A stretch of 64,000 bases of DNA from Chromobacterium sp. IIBBL 290-4 (lineage in GTDB: Bacteria; Pseudomonadota; Gammaproteobacteria; Burkholderiales; Chromobacteriaceae). The DNA is taken from NCBI RefSeq assembly GCF_024207115.1, contig NZ_CP100128.1:4836001-4900000 (forward strand), in the 5' to 3' direction. Position numbers and translations under genes: made by a program. Below, piece by piece: positions 14,988 to 25,600 of the stretch. The number at the start of each line of letters is the position of its first letter. The stretch's first letter is position 1. The notes beneath the pieces were generated by a model. That model was not told the origin of the DNA, searched no databases, and was given only the letters and a program-made list of their open reading frames with translations.

Positions 14988-16439
14988 TTAACTCGACGAG
15001 GCATCCAGCCTTTTCGCGGCGATGTTCAGCTCCGCGCACAAGCCGCTTTGCGGGTGATTGGACAGAACGATATCCCCCTGATGCTCGCGCGCGATCGCCC
15101 TGGCGATAGCCAAACCCAAGCCGCTGCCGCCCGTGTGTTTGGCACGGGAATGCTCCAACCGGACATAAGGCTCGAACACCCTTTCCAGATCCGCCTCGGC
15201 AATGCCCGGCCCATGATCCCGCACCCGGATTTCCACTCGGCCTTGCCATTCCCGCAAGCTGACCTCGATTTTTCCGCCGCCGTATCGGCGCGCATTCTCC
15301 AACAGATTGGCGATGCAACGCCGCAAGGCCTGCGGCTTGGCGTAAATAGGCCTGACCGGCTCAGAGCGGTAAGACACCTCCGCCCCCAAAGCCTCCACGT
15401 CTTCGATCACGCCTTCCAGCAAAGCATCGATATTGAGCAGCACGCTCCCTTCGTTGTTATGCCCCATGCGCAAATACGCCAGCGTATCGCCGATCAGTTG
15501 ATCCATTTCGCCCAAATCGCGCTCAATCGCCTGCCTTGCTGTCGACTCCTGCACTTGCTCCAGCCTCAGGCGAATGCGGGTGATGGGCAAACGCAGGTCA
15601 TGCGACACGCCGGCCAGCATCTGGCTGCGGGTTTTCAGATAGCGTTGCAAATCCTGTTGCATGCGATTGAATGCCCGGGTGGCGTTGACCACCTCCTGGC
15701 TGCCGGTTTCCGGCAGGGCCGCTTGATCCAGATTGCTGGCCAGGCCGCTGGCCGCCTCGGAAAACAAAGCCAGCGGACGGGTCAGCCGACGCACGGCCCA
15801 AGCGGATACCGCGGCGACAACGATCGCCACCAGCAGCAGCCAGGCGATCACGCGCCAGGGCGTATCTTCCAAAAAGGCGATTTGGCCGATGCGGAACGTC
15901 GCGACGGTGCCATCGCGCAGCACCACCTGCACGGTCGCCATCTGCAATTTGAACGCGTCGCCCCCTTGCCCGCCATTCGGTTTGGCTTTTACCCAAAACT
16001 GGCGGTCCGCCGTGAACACATGGCGGCCAGGCTCAAGAAAGGGCCGCAGCAGGTCCGCCGCCGCATCGGGAGAATCTTCCCGATAAGACAACACCTGCAT
16101 CTGGAATGGGAAATTGAGCTCCTGCCGGATCAGCTCATTCAACCTCAGCGCCTCCGGCCATGAGGCCGGCTGGTTTTTCAGCCAGGGTCGGCCAAGCAAA
16201 ACCTGGGCGGAGGGAGACGTCAGCGCGCCGGCCAAGCGGGGACGGTTGGCCGCGCTGGTTTCATCCAGCAGATTGATCATGTCGGCCAGATGCTGCGCCA
16301 CGTATTCGACCCGCAAGGTGCGGGTCAGGCGTTCGCGGTCGGTCAGCACCAGCGCGATGCCGACCACATTGGCCAGCAGCACGCTGCCCAACAACATCAG
16401 CAGCAACTGGCCGTACAGGGTGCGCGGCAAGCGCCTCAT
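14988..16439 (-). CDS. EnvZ-type sensor histidine kinase
   Basis: Kinase of 483 residues with two membrane segments (YGQLLLMLLGSVLLANVVGIAL near residue 10 and VIAWLLLVAIVVAAVSAWAV near 195) flanking a periplasmic domain. A HAMP domain follows, then the phosphoacceptor His in AGVSHDLRLPITRIR, ATPase boxes LLENARRYG, RDHGPGIAEADLERVF and GGSGLGLAIARAIA. The order and motifs match the EnvZ/RstB group. Its ATG overlaps the regulator stop by four bases. The signal is unknown. Confidence 0.9.
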   Translation of the reverse strand: MRRLPRTLYGQLLLMLLGSVLLANVVGIALVLTDRERLTRTLRVEYVAQHLADMINLLDETSAANRPRLAGALTSPSAQVLLGRPWLKNQPASWPEALRLNELIRQELNFPFQMQVLSYREDSPDAAADLLRPFLEPGRHVFTADRQFWVKAKPNGGQGGDAFKLQMATVQVVLRDGTVATFRIGQIAFLEDTPWRVIAWLLLVAIVVAAVSAWAVRRLTRPLALFSEAASGLASNLDQAALPETGSQEVVNATRAFNRMQQDLQRYLKTRSQMLAGVSHDLRLPITRIRLRLEQVQESTARQAIERDLGEMDQLIGDTLAYLRMGHNNEGSVLLNIDALLEGVIEDVEALGAEVSYRSEPVRPIYAKPQALRRCIANLLENARRYGGGKIEVSLREWQGRVEIRVRDHGPGIAEADLERVFEPYVRLEHSRAKHTGGSGLGLAIARAIAREHQGDIVLSNHPQSGLCAELNIAAKRLDASSS

Positions 16440-17149
16440 CTCACCGGCACCACCTCACAGGCCAGCATATAGCCGCCGCTGCGTATGGTTTTGATCAGCA
16501 AGGGCTCGCGGGCGTCGTCGCGCAAGCGGCGGCGCAAACGGCCTATCATCACATCGACGGTGCGGTCGAACGGCCCAGCTTCCTTGCCGTTCATCGCCTC
16601 CATCAATTGATCTCGCGACATCACCCGCTGCGGATTTTCCGCCAAGGCTTGCATCAGCTTGAATTCGCCGCCGGACAATGATGTCACCACGCCGCAGGTA
16701 TCCACCAGATGCTGGGCGCCCAGATCCAGTTTCCACTCGGAAAACTGCAAGGCTTTCAATGAAGCGCTGTCGCGGCGTTCCTCCACCCGGCGCAGAATGC
16801 TGCGCACGCGGGCAAGCAGCTCGCGCGGGTTGAAAGGCTTGGGCAAATAATCGTCGGCGCCCATTTCCAGGCCAATGATGCGATCCAACTCATCGCCCCT
16901 GGCCGTCAACATCAAAATGGGCAGGCTGGAGCGAGAGCGCAAATCGCGGCACAAAGTCAGGCCATCGGTGCCCGGCAACATCAAATCCAATATCAGAATA
17001 TCGAAAGACTGTTCCGCCAGAATGCGATTCATCGCATCGCCATCCCCTACGGCCTCGACAATCATACCCTGGTTGCTCAGATATTCGCTGAGCAGTTCGC
17101 GCAAATCGGGATCATCATCGACGATAAGCAATCGGGACGCTTGGGACAT
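16436..17149 (-). CDS. OmpR-family response regulator
   Basis: Regulator of 237 residues: receiver (LLIVDDDPDLRELL, phosphoacceptor Asp in ILILDLMLPGTDG, Lys in DDYLPKPFNPREL) and C-terminal winged-helix DNA-binding domain (SLSGGEFKLMQALAENP, DRTVDVMIGRLRRRLRDD). I chose MSQASR at 17149, nine bases after AGGA; ATGs at 17155, 17167 and 17209 are alternatives. It is first in the operon and overlaps the kinase start by four bases. It is a candidate regulator of the porin next door. Confidence 0.92.
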   Translation of the reverse strand: MSQASRLLIVDDDPDLRELLSEYLSNQGMIVEAVGDGDAMNRILAEQSFDILILDLMLPGTDGLTLCRDLRSRSSLPILMLTARGDELDRIIGLEMGADDYLPKPFNPRELLARVRSILRRVEERRDSASLKALQFSEWKLDLGAQHLVDTCGVVTSLSGGEFKLMQALAENPQRVMSRDQLMEAMNGKEAGPFDRTVDVMIGRLRRRLRDDAREPLLIKTIRSGGYMLACEVVPVR

Positions 17150-17311
17150 CTGCATATTCCTATCCATATCACAACATACAAGAATATCGCGCGGCCTATT
17201 CGGCCGCACTGAATGTAAATAACCGTTTACATATTATTTCAATGTTTCAGTCATTCGTTTGAGCGCCCCATCGGCATATTGGTTCCATTCGGACTGAATA
17301 AACATCCGCAA

Positions 17312-18301
17312 TCAAATCGCATCGCGCGGATTCGAGGTTTTCAACCAGGAGACCAGCACGCCGCCGCCCAGCAACAGCATGGTTAAAATCAGCGACCACT
17401 CCGTCGGCAGTTTGAAACCTATCCACCCCGCGTCATGGAAATACGCCAATCCCACTTTCACGCCTATCAGCACCAATACCAGGGACAGCGCATACTTCAA
17501 ATAATCGAAACGATGCACCATCGCCGCCAGCGCGAAATACAGCGCTCGCAAACCCAGAATGGCGAAAATATTCGAGGTGTAAACCAGGAAGGGATCTTGC
17601 GTCACCGCGAAGATCGCAGGGATGCTGTCCAGGGCGAATACCAGATCGGCGGACTCCACCAAGATCAGCGTCAGCAACAAGGGCGTAGCCCACCAGCCGG
17701 CGGCTAAACCATGCTTTTCGCCGCGCACGGCAAAGGCATTGCCGTGCAAGCCGGCAGTCAACCGCATGCGGCGGCTCAGCCAGCGATACAAGCCCTGCTC
17801 CGCCAACGGTTTGCTGTCCTCATCGCCGGAAAACAGCATTTTCAAGCCCGCGATCAACAGGAATGCGCCGAACAAAGGCAGCACCCAATGGAAGCTGGAC
17901 ACCAAAGCCGCGCCCGCCCCTATCATCACCGCCCGCATGACGATGGCGCCCAGGATGCCCCAGAACAACACCCGGTGCTGATAGGCCCGCGGCACCGCCA
18001 TGCTGCCGAAAATCATCGAAATGACGAAAACATTATCCAGCGACAGCGACTTTTCCAACAGGTAGCCGGTCAGATACTGCACGCCCGCGTCAGCGCCGCG
18101 ATACCACCATACCCAGCCGCCGAAGGCGAGGCCGACGCCTATATAAAAGGCGGACAGCTTCAAGCTCTGTTTTACGTCGATCTCGCGGCCGTCTTTTTGC
18201 AGCACGCCCAGATCGAAAGCCAGCAGCGCCAGCACGCCGCCCATGAACATCAACCAAACCCACAAGGGATATCCCGCCATCGCGGAAACCAGCCACTCCA
18301 T
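17312..18301 (-). CDS. TerC/Alx-family membrane protein
   Basis: Polytopic inner-membrane protein of 329 residues with eight or nine hydrophobic segments. Family marks are EKSLSLDNVFVISMIFG and FALDSIPAIFAVTQDPFLVYTSNIFAILGLRALYF, the conserved acidic residues within membranes. TerC/Alx proteins are linked to manganese export and to metalation of secreted proteins. ATG 18301 is preferred to GTG 18310, which is too close to the AGGAG site. Only about 60 bases separate it from htpX upstream, too short for a yybP-ykoY riboswitch. Confidence 0.9.
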   Translation of the reverse strand: MEWLVSAMAGYPLWVWLMFMGGVLALLAFDLGVLQKDGREIDVKQSLKLSAFYIGVGLAFGGWVWWYRGADAGVQYLTGYLLEKSLSLDNVFVISMIFGSMAVPRAYQHRVLFWGILGAIVMRAVMIGAGAALVSSFHWVLPLFGAFLLIAGLKMLFSGDEDSKPLAEQGLYRWLSRRMRLTAGLHGNAFAVRGEKHGLAAGWWATPLLLTLILVESADLVFALDSIPAIFAVTQDPFLVYTSNIFAILGLRALYFALAAMVHRFDYLKYALSLVLVLIGVKVGLAYFHDAGWIGFKLPTEWSLILTMLLLGGGVLVSWLKTSNPRDAI

Positions 18302-18364
18302 CACTTCCACGCTCCTATTTTTTCCATTGCGCGGCGACGCGCTCGGACGCCGCCGCCTCTATCA

Positions 18365-19246
18365 TCAGCCGCGGTGTTCCAGCGCCGCGATGCGCTCTTC
18401 CAGGCTAGGGTGGGTGGCGAACAAACCCAGCAAGCCGCGGCCGCCGGCGATGCCGGATGCGGCCAGGCTTTGCGGCAGGCCATCCGCCTCGATGCCGCCC
18501 AGTCGGCGCAGCGCCTTGGCCATAGGCTGCGGCGAACCCAACAGCTCGGCGGCGCCGGCGTCGGCGCGGAACTCGCGTTGGCGGGAGAAATACATCACCA
18601 CCAGCGACGCCAGAATGCCGAACAGGATCTCGCAGACGATCACGGTGATGAAATAGCCGATGCCGGTGCCGGCGGCGCTCTCCTCCTCATCGCGCTTGAG
18701 CCAGCTGTCCACCAGATACCCGGCTACGCGAGCCAGGAAGAACACGAAGGTGTTGACCACGCCCTGGATCAGCGTCAGCGTCACCATGTCGCCATTGCGG
18801 ATGTGGGCGATTTCATGCGCCAGCACCGCTTCCACCTCATCCTCGGTCATATTGGCGAGCAGCCCGGTTGAAACCGCCACCAGCGAATTAGAGCGGCTGG
18901 GACCGGTGGCGAAGGCATTGGGCTCGCCCTCGTATACCGCCACCTCCGGCATGGCCAGGCCGGCGCGGTCCGCCAGCTTGCGCACGGTAGCCAGCAGCCA
19001 GGCTTCGGTCTGGTCCATAGGCTGGGTAATCACCCGCGCGCCGGTGCTCCACTTGGCCATGGTTTTGGACATGGCCAAGGAAATGAAGGCGCCGCCAAAG
19101 CCCAGCACGGCGGAGAACAGCAGCAGCATGCCCAGGTTGAGCCCGCCCGAGGTGATGAAGCGGTCCAGCCCCAACAGCCGCACGCTCAGGCTCAACACCA
19201 GCATCACCGCGATATTGGTGGCGATCAGCAAAATCACTCGTTTCAT
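18365..19246 (-). CDS. htpX: Membrane protease HtpX
   Basis: Zinc-dependent inner-membrane protease for quality control of membrane proteins; 293 residues. The zinc motif HEIAH is in [17 protein letters not shown] near residue 140, with the third ligand Glu in [17 protein letters not shown]. Two N-terminal membrane segments and two after the active site fit the family. It is co-oriented with terC 64 bases downstream and divergent from the LysR gene. Confidence 0.96.
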   Translation of the reverse strand: MKRVILLIATNIAVMLVLSLSVRLLGLDRFITSGGLNLGMLLLFSAVLGFGGAFISLAMSKTMAKWSTGARVITQPMDQTEAWLLATVRKLADRAGLAMPEVAVYEGEPNAFATGPSRSNSLVAVSTGLLANMTEDEVEAVLAHEIAHIRNGDMVTLTLIQGVVNTFVFFLARVAGYLVDSWLKRDEEESAAGTGIGYFITVIVCEILFGILASLVVMYFSRQREFRADAGAAELLGSPQPMAKALRRLGGIEADGLPQSLAASGIAGGRGLLGLFATHPSLEERIAALEHRG

Positions 19247-19362
19247 TTTTTAGTCTCCGATAAACAAACAATGGTGGCTCAGGCCACACTGCAGTGTATG
19301 CCATCCTATACATCGAAAAAATAAAGTAATATCTGAGTATCTATTCGATTTTTTCGAATCAT

Positions 19363-20274
19363 ATGCGCGCACTCAACTACAAACACCTGCAGTACTTCTG
19401 GAGCGTGGCCCGCGCCGGCAGCGTCACTCGCGCCGCCGAGCAGCAAGGCGTCAGCATGCAAACCATCAGCGGCCAGGTCGGCAAGCTGGAACAGCAGCTG
19501 GGCCGGGCGCTATTCCGCCAGCAGGGCCGCGGCTTGGAACTGACTGAAGCCGGCAGGCTGGCGCTGGGCTATGCCGACCAGATCTTCATGCTGGGCGAGC
19601 AATTGGAAGAAGCCCTGGGCGACGATGCCTTGGACCAGACGCTGCGGCTGGCCGCGGGTGTCTCGGACGTGCTGCCCAAAAGCATCGCCAGCCAGTTGCT
19701 CAGCCCTGCCCTGCAAAGCGGGCAGCCGATGCGGCTCAGTTGCAGCGAAGGGGACTTCGACGAGCTGATGGGCGAACTCGGCCGCCATCGCCTCGACCTG
19801 GTGCTGGCGGACCGCCCCGCCGCCAGCAATGAACAGCAGTTCCAATCCTGGCGGCTGCTCAGCTGCCCGGTGCAGCTTTTCGCCAGCGCGGACCTGCATG
19901 CGCGATACGCTCTGGACTTCCCCGCCCGCCTGAACCATGCGCCCCTGCTGCTGCCCAGCCGCGACAATGTGCTGCGCCGGCAGCTGGAGCATTGGTTCGA
20001 CACCCATGGCCTGCGCCCTGTGGTGGTGGGAGAGTTTGACGACTACGCCCTGATGGAAACCTTCGCCAGACAGGGGCTGGGCTTGTATCCCGCTCCCTTC
20101 GCCGGGCCCGGCGACACGCCGTCGCCTGAGCTGAAGCGGCTGGGCGCGCTGGACGGCGTGCAGGAGCACTATTACCTGACCATCAGCCGTCGCAAACTGC
20201 AGCACCCCGCGGTGCAAAGCCTGATCGACGCTCTGCAACCCGCCCGAAACCAAGCTCCATCGACAGACGGCTGA
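19363..20274 (+). CDS. NhaR-like LysR-type regulator
   Basis: LysR-family regulator of 303 residues. The N-terminal helix-turn-helix begins LNYKHLQYFWSVARAGSVTRAAEQQGVS, and the QTISGQVGKLE recognition region and HLQYFW start are characteristic of the NhaR branch, which activates sodium/proton antiporters. No nhaA gene is in the window, so the target is unknown. It is divergent from htpX with 116 bases between, where a shared control region would lie. Confidence 0.82.
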   Translation: MRALNYKHLQYFWSVARAGSVTRAAEQQGVSMQTISGQVGKLEQQLGRALFRQQGRGLELTEAGRLALGYADQIFMLGEQLEEALGDDALDQTLRLAAGVSDVLPKSIASQLLSPALQSGQPMRLSCSEGDFDELMGELGRHRLDLVLADRPAASNEQQFQSWRLLSCPVQLFASADLHARYALDFPARLNHAPLLLPSRDNVLRRQLEHWFDTHGLRPVVVGEFDDYALMETFARQGLGLYPAPFAGPGDTPSPELKRLGALDGVQEHYYLTISRRKLQHPAVQSLIDALQPARNQAPSTDG

Positions 20275-20377
20275 CAGCGCCGGACCGGCGGAGCCTTAGG
20301 ATGTTTCAATCCGGATTTCCCATATCCGATAATGTATTCAAGCAAACATCCAATCAAACGGGGGCCGGCAAGCAATC

Positions 20378-20932
20378 ATGGACAGGACCCAAGGTTTCAC
20401 CTTGATGGAGTTGCTGATCGTCATGGCCTTGCTGGCCGTGGTGCTGGCGCTGGCCGTGCCCTCGTACCGGAACACCATCGCCGCCAACAACATCCTGTCC
20501 GAAAGCAATAATCTGCTGGGCGATCTGCTGCTGGCCCGCAACGAGGCGATCAAGCGCGGCCAGGTCATGCTGGTTTGCGCCTCCAGCAACGGCACGGGAT
20601 GCAATGGCGCCAGCACCGCCACCAACTTCGCTAGCGGCTGGGTGGTGATGCTGGCCGCCAACAACAGCTGCGGCGATACCACCGGCACCGTGTTGCGGCG
20701 CCAGGCCGGCTTCAGCAGCGGCGACAGCGCCAGCTACGGCAACACCAGCAACACCAGCTTCTGTTTCAATCGCCTGGGTTACGCGCCCTCCGCCAATACC
20801 GGCATGGTCACCTTCAATACCTCGTCCAGCCTGCAAGCCAGCCGACGCTGCCTGGCGCTGGGCGCGGTCGGCCATCCGCAAATCCTGTCCAGCGGCCAAA
20901 CCGACGCCAGCGGACTGTTCTCATGTCCATGA
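20378..20932 (+). CDS. fimT: Minor pilin, FimT/GspH type
   Basis: Type IV pilus minor pilin of 184 residues. The class III signal ends in G before FTLMELLIVMALLAVVLALAVPSY, with Glu5 of the mature protein present; prepilin peptidase PilD would cut there. The C-terminal globular part has two Cys pairs. It is first of a tight gene run fimT-pilV-pilW-pilX-pilY1-pilE whose starts and stops overlap by 4-10 bases. Together these prime pilus assembly at the inner membrane. Confidence 0.88.
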   Translation: MDRTQGFTLMELLIVMALLAVVLALAVPSYRNTIAANNILSESNNLLGDLLLARNEAIKRGQVMLVCASSNGTGCNGASTATNFASGWVVMLAANNSCGDTTGTVLRRQAGFSSGDSASYGNTSNTSFCFNRLGYAPSANTGMVTFNTSSSLQASRRCLALGAVGHPQILSSGQTDASGLFSCP

Positions 20933-21468
20933 TCCCGCGCTCTCGCCGCCAATCCGGCTTCAGCATGCTGGAGGTGCTGGTGGCGCTGTTTGTCATCTCG
21001 CTGGGGCTGCTGGGCATCGCCGGCATGCAAGCGGCGGCCATCAACAATGTCAGCATCGCCCGCACCCGCAGCCTGGGCGCCATCGCCGCGGAAAGCATGG
21101 CCGCGGCCATGCATGCCAACACCGCCTATTGGGGCAATCTGTCCGCCACCGCCAGCAACACCTGGACAGTCAACGCCAGCTCGGTCACCGGCACGCCCAC
21201 GCTGAGCCAGACGCTGGATTGCTCGGTCGCCGGCAATAGCTGCACCGCCAGCGGCGTCGCCGGCTACGACGTCACCCAGTGGGGCAGAAGCACGCTGGCG
21301 ACGCTGCCGGGCGCGAGCGGGCAGATCGCCTGCACCGCAGGCAGCGGCTCCTCGCCCACCGCCTGCACCATCACCGTGTCCTGGCTGGAGAAGAAACGGT
21401 CCGTCAACGCCGCCACCACAGCATCCGGCACGCTCACGCAAAACTATCAGATGGTGGTGGAGCCATGA
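20923..21468 (+). CDS. pilV: Minor pilin PilV
   Basis: Prepilin-like protein of 181 residues with cleavage at G before FSMLEVLVALFVISLGLLGIAGMQ; the LG(L/I)AGMQ sequence is the PilV signature. It overlaps fimT by 10 bases and pilW by four. It acts with PilW, PilX and FimT in a priming complex that carries PilY1 to the pilus tip. Confidence 0.88.
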   Translation: MSMIPRSRRQSGFSMLEVLVALFVISLGLLGIAGMQAAAINNVSIARTRSLGAIAAESMAAAMHANTAYWGNLSATASNTWTVNASSVTGTPTLSQTLDCSVAGNSCTASGVAGYDVTQWGRSTLATLPGASGQIACTAGSGSSPTACTITVSWLEKKRSVNAATTASGTLTQNYQMVVEP

Positions 21469-22148
21469 ACGGGCGATGCCGGCGCCAATGCGGCAGCGGC
21501 CTGATCGAAGTGATGGTTTCCGTCACGATCGGCCTGTTCCTGCTCAGCGTGCTGTTGATGATCTTCGCCTCCACCGAAATGGCCGAAACCGACGAAAGTG
21601 GACTGGCGCAATTGCAGGACAACCAGCGCAGCGCGATGACCATCATCAACACCATCGCGCAGTCCGCCGGCTACTACCCCGCCCCGCAAACCCAGACCCT
21701 GGCCGCGGCGCTGCCGGCCAGCGGCGCTTTCGCCGCGGGCCAATCCATCGCCGGCACAGTCGGACCGCCCGACACGCTGAGCATACGTTTTCAAACCGCG
21801 CCCAACGACGGCGTGCTCAACTGCAACGGCAGCGGCAACAGCGGTTCCGGCAACACGATCTACATCAATCAGTTCGCCATCAGCAACGGCCAGCTCACCT
21901 GCGCGGTCAATGGCGGCTCCGCGCAAGTGCTGGTGGACGGCGTCAGCAATATGAGCGTGCTGTACGGCGTCGATGAAAACGGCGGCGGCTCGGTCACCCA
22001 TTACTACAACGCCTCCAGCATTCCCGCCGGCGACACGGTGCGCTCGCTCAAAGTGACGCTGACCATGGCCAACCCTTTGTCCAGGCAAGCGGGCCAGCCC
22101 GCCAGCGTGACCATGTCCTGGCTGATCGGACTGATGAACCAGCTATGA
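21465..22148 (+). CDS. pilW: Minor pilin PilW
   Basis: Protein of 227 residues. The hydrophobic N-terminal helix is SGLIEVMVSVTIGLFLLSVLL with Glu5 present; the first mature residue would be Ser rather than the usual Phe. The frame is open upstream to 21279, but ATG 21465 overlaps the pilV stop and gives a normal prepilin leader (MNGRCRRQCG). The sequence SAGYYPAP and the C-terminal VTMSWLIGLMN part resemble PilW proteins. Confidence 0.85.
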   Translation: MNGRCRRQCGSGLIEVMVSVTIGLFLLSVLLMIFASTEMAETDESGLAQLQDNQRSAMTIINTIAQSAGYYPAPQTQTLAAALPASGAFAAGQSIAGTVGPPDTLSIRFQTAPNDGVLNCNGSGNSGSGNTIYINQFAISNGQLTCAVNGGSAQVLVDGVSNMSVLYGVDENGGGSVTHYYNASSIPAGDTVRSLKVTLTMANPLSRQAGQPASVTMSWLIGLMNQL

Positions 22149-22681
22149 GCGCCCGCCTCCGCCAGCACGGCTTCACGCTGATCGCCGCCTTGATGATCCT
22201 GATCGTCATCACCATCATCGGCCTGGCCATGATGCGCAGCGTCGGTTTGCAAGGCCGGATGGCCGGCAATACGCGGGAAAAAGGCCGCGCCTTCGAATCC
22301 GCCCAGTCGGCGCTGCAGTACGCCGAGTGGTGGCTGACCCAAAGCGGCAACGCCAACGCGCAGGCTGTGAACTGCAGCAACGCCAGCACATCGGTCGCCA
22401 TCTGCAGCAATGCGCTGGCCACGCCCGCCACCACTCCTTGGGCTGCCGGCTATAGCTACGCGCCGCCCTACATGAGTCTGCCCGCCAGCGGGACGAGCGG
22501 CGGCAGCCAAACCTTCTACCAAGACCCTCAGCTATACATCCAGTATCTGGGGCTGAACGCGGCGGGCAACGGGGCGCTGTACCAACTCACCGCGCTGGGA
22601 TACGGCGGCAACGCTTACTCGGTGGTGGTGCTGCAAAGCACTTTCACTCTGTACTCCGGCGTATCGAACCTGGGGAAATGA
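22145..22681 (+). CDS. pilX: Minor pilin PilX
   Basis: Protein of 178 residues with cleavage at G before FTLIAALMILIVITIIGLAMMRS. Like many PilX proteins it lacks Glu5 (Ala instead). A conserved ESAQSALQYAEWWL follows. It overlaps pilW and pilY1 by four bases each. Confidence 0.86.
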   Translation: MSARLRQHGFTLIAALMILIVITIIGLAMMRSVGLQGRMAGNTREKGRAFESAQSALQYAEWWLTQSGNANAQAVNCSNASTSVAICSNALATPATTPWAAGYSYAPPYMSLPASGTSGGSQTFYQDPQLYIQYLGLNAAGNGALYQLTALGYGGNAYSVVVLQSTFTLYSGVSNLGK

Positions 22682-25600
22682 TCATGAAACGCCATCCTCT
22701 GCGTCTTCTATTCTGGCTCTGCCTGTTGTGGCACAGCGCCGGCCATGCCGTTGCCGTGTCCGACAACTTCACCGGCGCCAGCGCCCAGTTGAACTGGCTG
22801 GTCTTCGGCGGCGCCTGCATGACGGCGGGCAGCGGCAGCGGCTCCATTCCCGCCTGCGGCAGCAAAGACCCCAGCGGCAATACCCAGGTGGGCGGCAACA
22901 GCGGCAGCCTGCCCGACCCGGTAGGCAGCGGCGCGCTCAGGCTCACCAATGATGCCGGCAGCCAATCCGGCGCCATCATCTACAACAGCCTGTTTCCGTC
23001 CAGCAGCGGCTTGCAAGCCACCTTTACCACCTACACCTACGAGGGCGACTCCGGCGGCAGCGCCCGCGACGGCGCCGACGGCATGAGCTTCTTCCTGCTG
23101 ACCGCCATCCCCAGCGCGGTCGGCTCCTTCGGCGGCAGCCTGGGATACAGCTGCTCCAACGTCAACTCGCCCTACAACGGCATCATCGGCGGTTACCTGG
23201 GCCTGGGGATGGACGAATACGGCAACTTCCCGAATGGCGGCAGCGGCAACGACAACACCTCCACCGGACCAGGCGCGGTGCCGCAGAACATATCTTTGCG
23301 CGGCGCGGGCTCGGTGGCGGCCAGCGCCCTGGCCAGCCAGTTCGGCGCCAGCTTCAGCTCATCCATGGTGCAAAGCGTGTGCAAGAACGGACGCTACGGC
23401 ACCACCAGCGTGATGAACTACCCCTTCATCAGCATCGCCGGCACCAGCAACGGCGTCTATCAATTGCCATCCAACCAGCCCATGGCCAATGAGGCCGCCA
23501 CCAAGCGCAGCCAGGCTGTGCCGCTCAGCTACAAGCTCAAGATCACCCCTGCCAATCTGCTCAGCCTTTGGTACAGCTATAACAACGGCGCCTATGTGCC
23601 GGTAATCTCCAACTACGATATCAACAACACCTCGGTCAGCGGCCCGCTGCCCAGCCAGATCACCTTCGGTTTCGCCGGTTCGACCGGCGGCAGCCGCAAT
23701 ATCCACGAAATCGCCTGCTTCCAGGTGCAGCCCTCCACCCAGTCGGCCAGCTCCAGCGGCCTGAACAGCCAGCAAACCAGCCTGATCAAGACTGGCACCC
23801 AGCAATACGTGGCCAGCTACCATTCGGATGACTGGTGGGGCGAGCTATCTTCCTATGCCCTGATGGGCAATAGCAGCACCGGCCAGGTCACCGTCGCCAC
23901 CGCCGCCACCTGGGACGCCTCCTGCGTGCTGAGCGGCGGCAACTGCACGGCCACCGGCGTCAACAATATGACGGCGCAGACCAGCCGGGCCATCCTCAGC
24001 TGGAGCGGCTCGCAAGGCATTCCCTTTGAATGGGCCAATCTGACCGCGGCGCAGCAAACTGCGCTGAGTCCGGATGGAAACGGCTCGGCGCGACTGTCCT
24101 ATCTGCGCGGCAGCCGCAGCAATGAGGTCAATACCCTGGGCGTGGGCCTGTTCCGCGACCGCGACAGCGTGCTGGGCGACATCGTCAACAGCAGCCCGAT
24201 CTGGGTGGGCTCGCCGCAGAACAACTACCCGGCCAGTTGGACCGACAAGCTGTATTCCAGCGCGACCATCCCGGAAAACGCCAGCGGCGCGCAGAGCTAC
24301 GCCACTTACAAGTCCACCAATCTCACCCGCGCCAATGTCATCTACAGCGGCGGCAACGACGGCATGATGCACGGCTTCCGCAGCGGCGCGAACGACAGCA
24401 ACGGCAACTACTCCACCAGCGCCACGCCCAATGACGGCCAGGAAGTGATCGCCTACCTGCCCGCCGCCGTGATGTCCAATACCATCCAGTACAGCACGCC
24501 GACCTACGGCCACCAATATTATGTGGACGCCACGCCGGATGCCGACGATCTGTTCTTCAACAACAACTGGCACACCTGGCTGATGGGCGGCCTGGGCGCG
24601 GGCGGGCAGGCGCTGTATCTGCTGGACATCAGCAATCCCGCCAATTTCTCCGAAACCAATGCCTCCAGCCTGGTATTGAATGAAATCACGCCAGCGTCGA
24701 TCAGCTGCGCCAACAAGACCAACTGTGGCAACGATCTGGGCTATACCTTCGGCACGCCGGTCATCGCCCGTTTTCACAACGGGCAATGGGGCGCGGTATT
24801 CGGCAACGGCTACAGCAGCGCCAACGGCCATGCAGTGATCTACATCATGCTGGTCAGCAGCAGCGGCGCGCAGACTTTTTACGAACTGGATACTGGCAGC
24901 GGCGCCAGCAACGACCCATCCGGCGGCGGCAACAAGAACGGCATTTACTACGCCACGGCGGTCGACCTGGATGGCGACGGCATCACCGACTATCTCTACG
25001 CCGGCGATTTATTCGGCAATGTCTGGCGCTTCGACGTGACCTCCAACAACCCCTCCAGCTGGAGCGTGTCGCAATACGGCACCGGCGCCGCCGCGCCATT
25101 GTTCACCACGCAGTACACCTATTGCACCAACACCCAGGTCAGCAACGGCACCTGCACCCGCAGCCTGCAGCCCATCACCTCCAAATTACTGGCCTCCGCC
25201 ATTCCCACCGGCAATGCCAGTCCGCGCGTGCTGCTGGCCTTCGGCACTGGACAGAAAATCCCCTTCACCACCTCGTCGGCCGACATCTACGCCAGCGGCA
25301 CGCAAAGCCTTTACGGCGTTTGGGACTGGGACATGTCGGGCTGGAACACGCTGGCGGGGCAAACCGAGTACTACAGCCAGAGCGCTCCCAGCGGCGGGCT
25401 GGCGCTGAGGCCTAGCAATCTCACCAGCCAAAGCGTGACCGCCTCCTACAGCTCCACGCTCAGCACGGTGCAAGGCTACCGCGCCCTGTCCAACAACCCG
25501 GTTTGCTGGCAAGGCAACACCGCCTGCACCACCAACAACAGCTATGGCTGGGCGCTCAATCTGCCAGGCAGCCGCGAGCAAGTGGTCTACAACCCGGTGA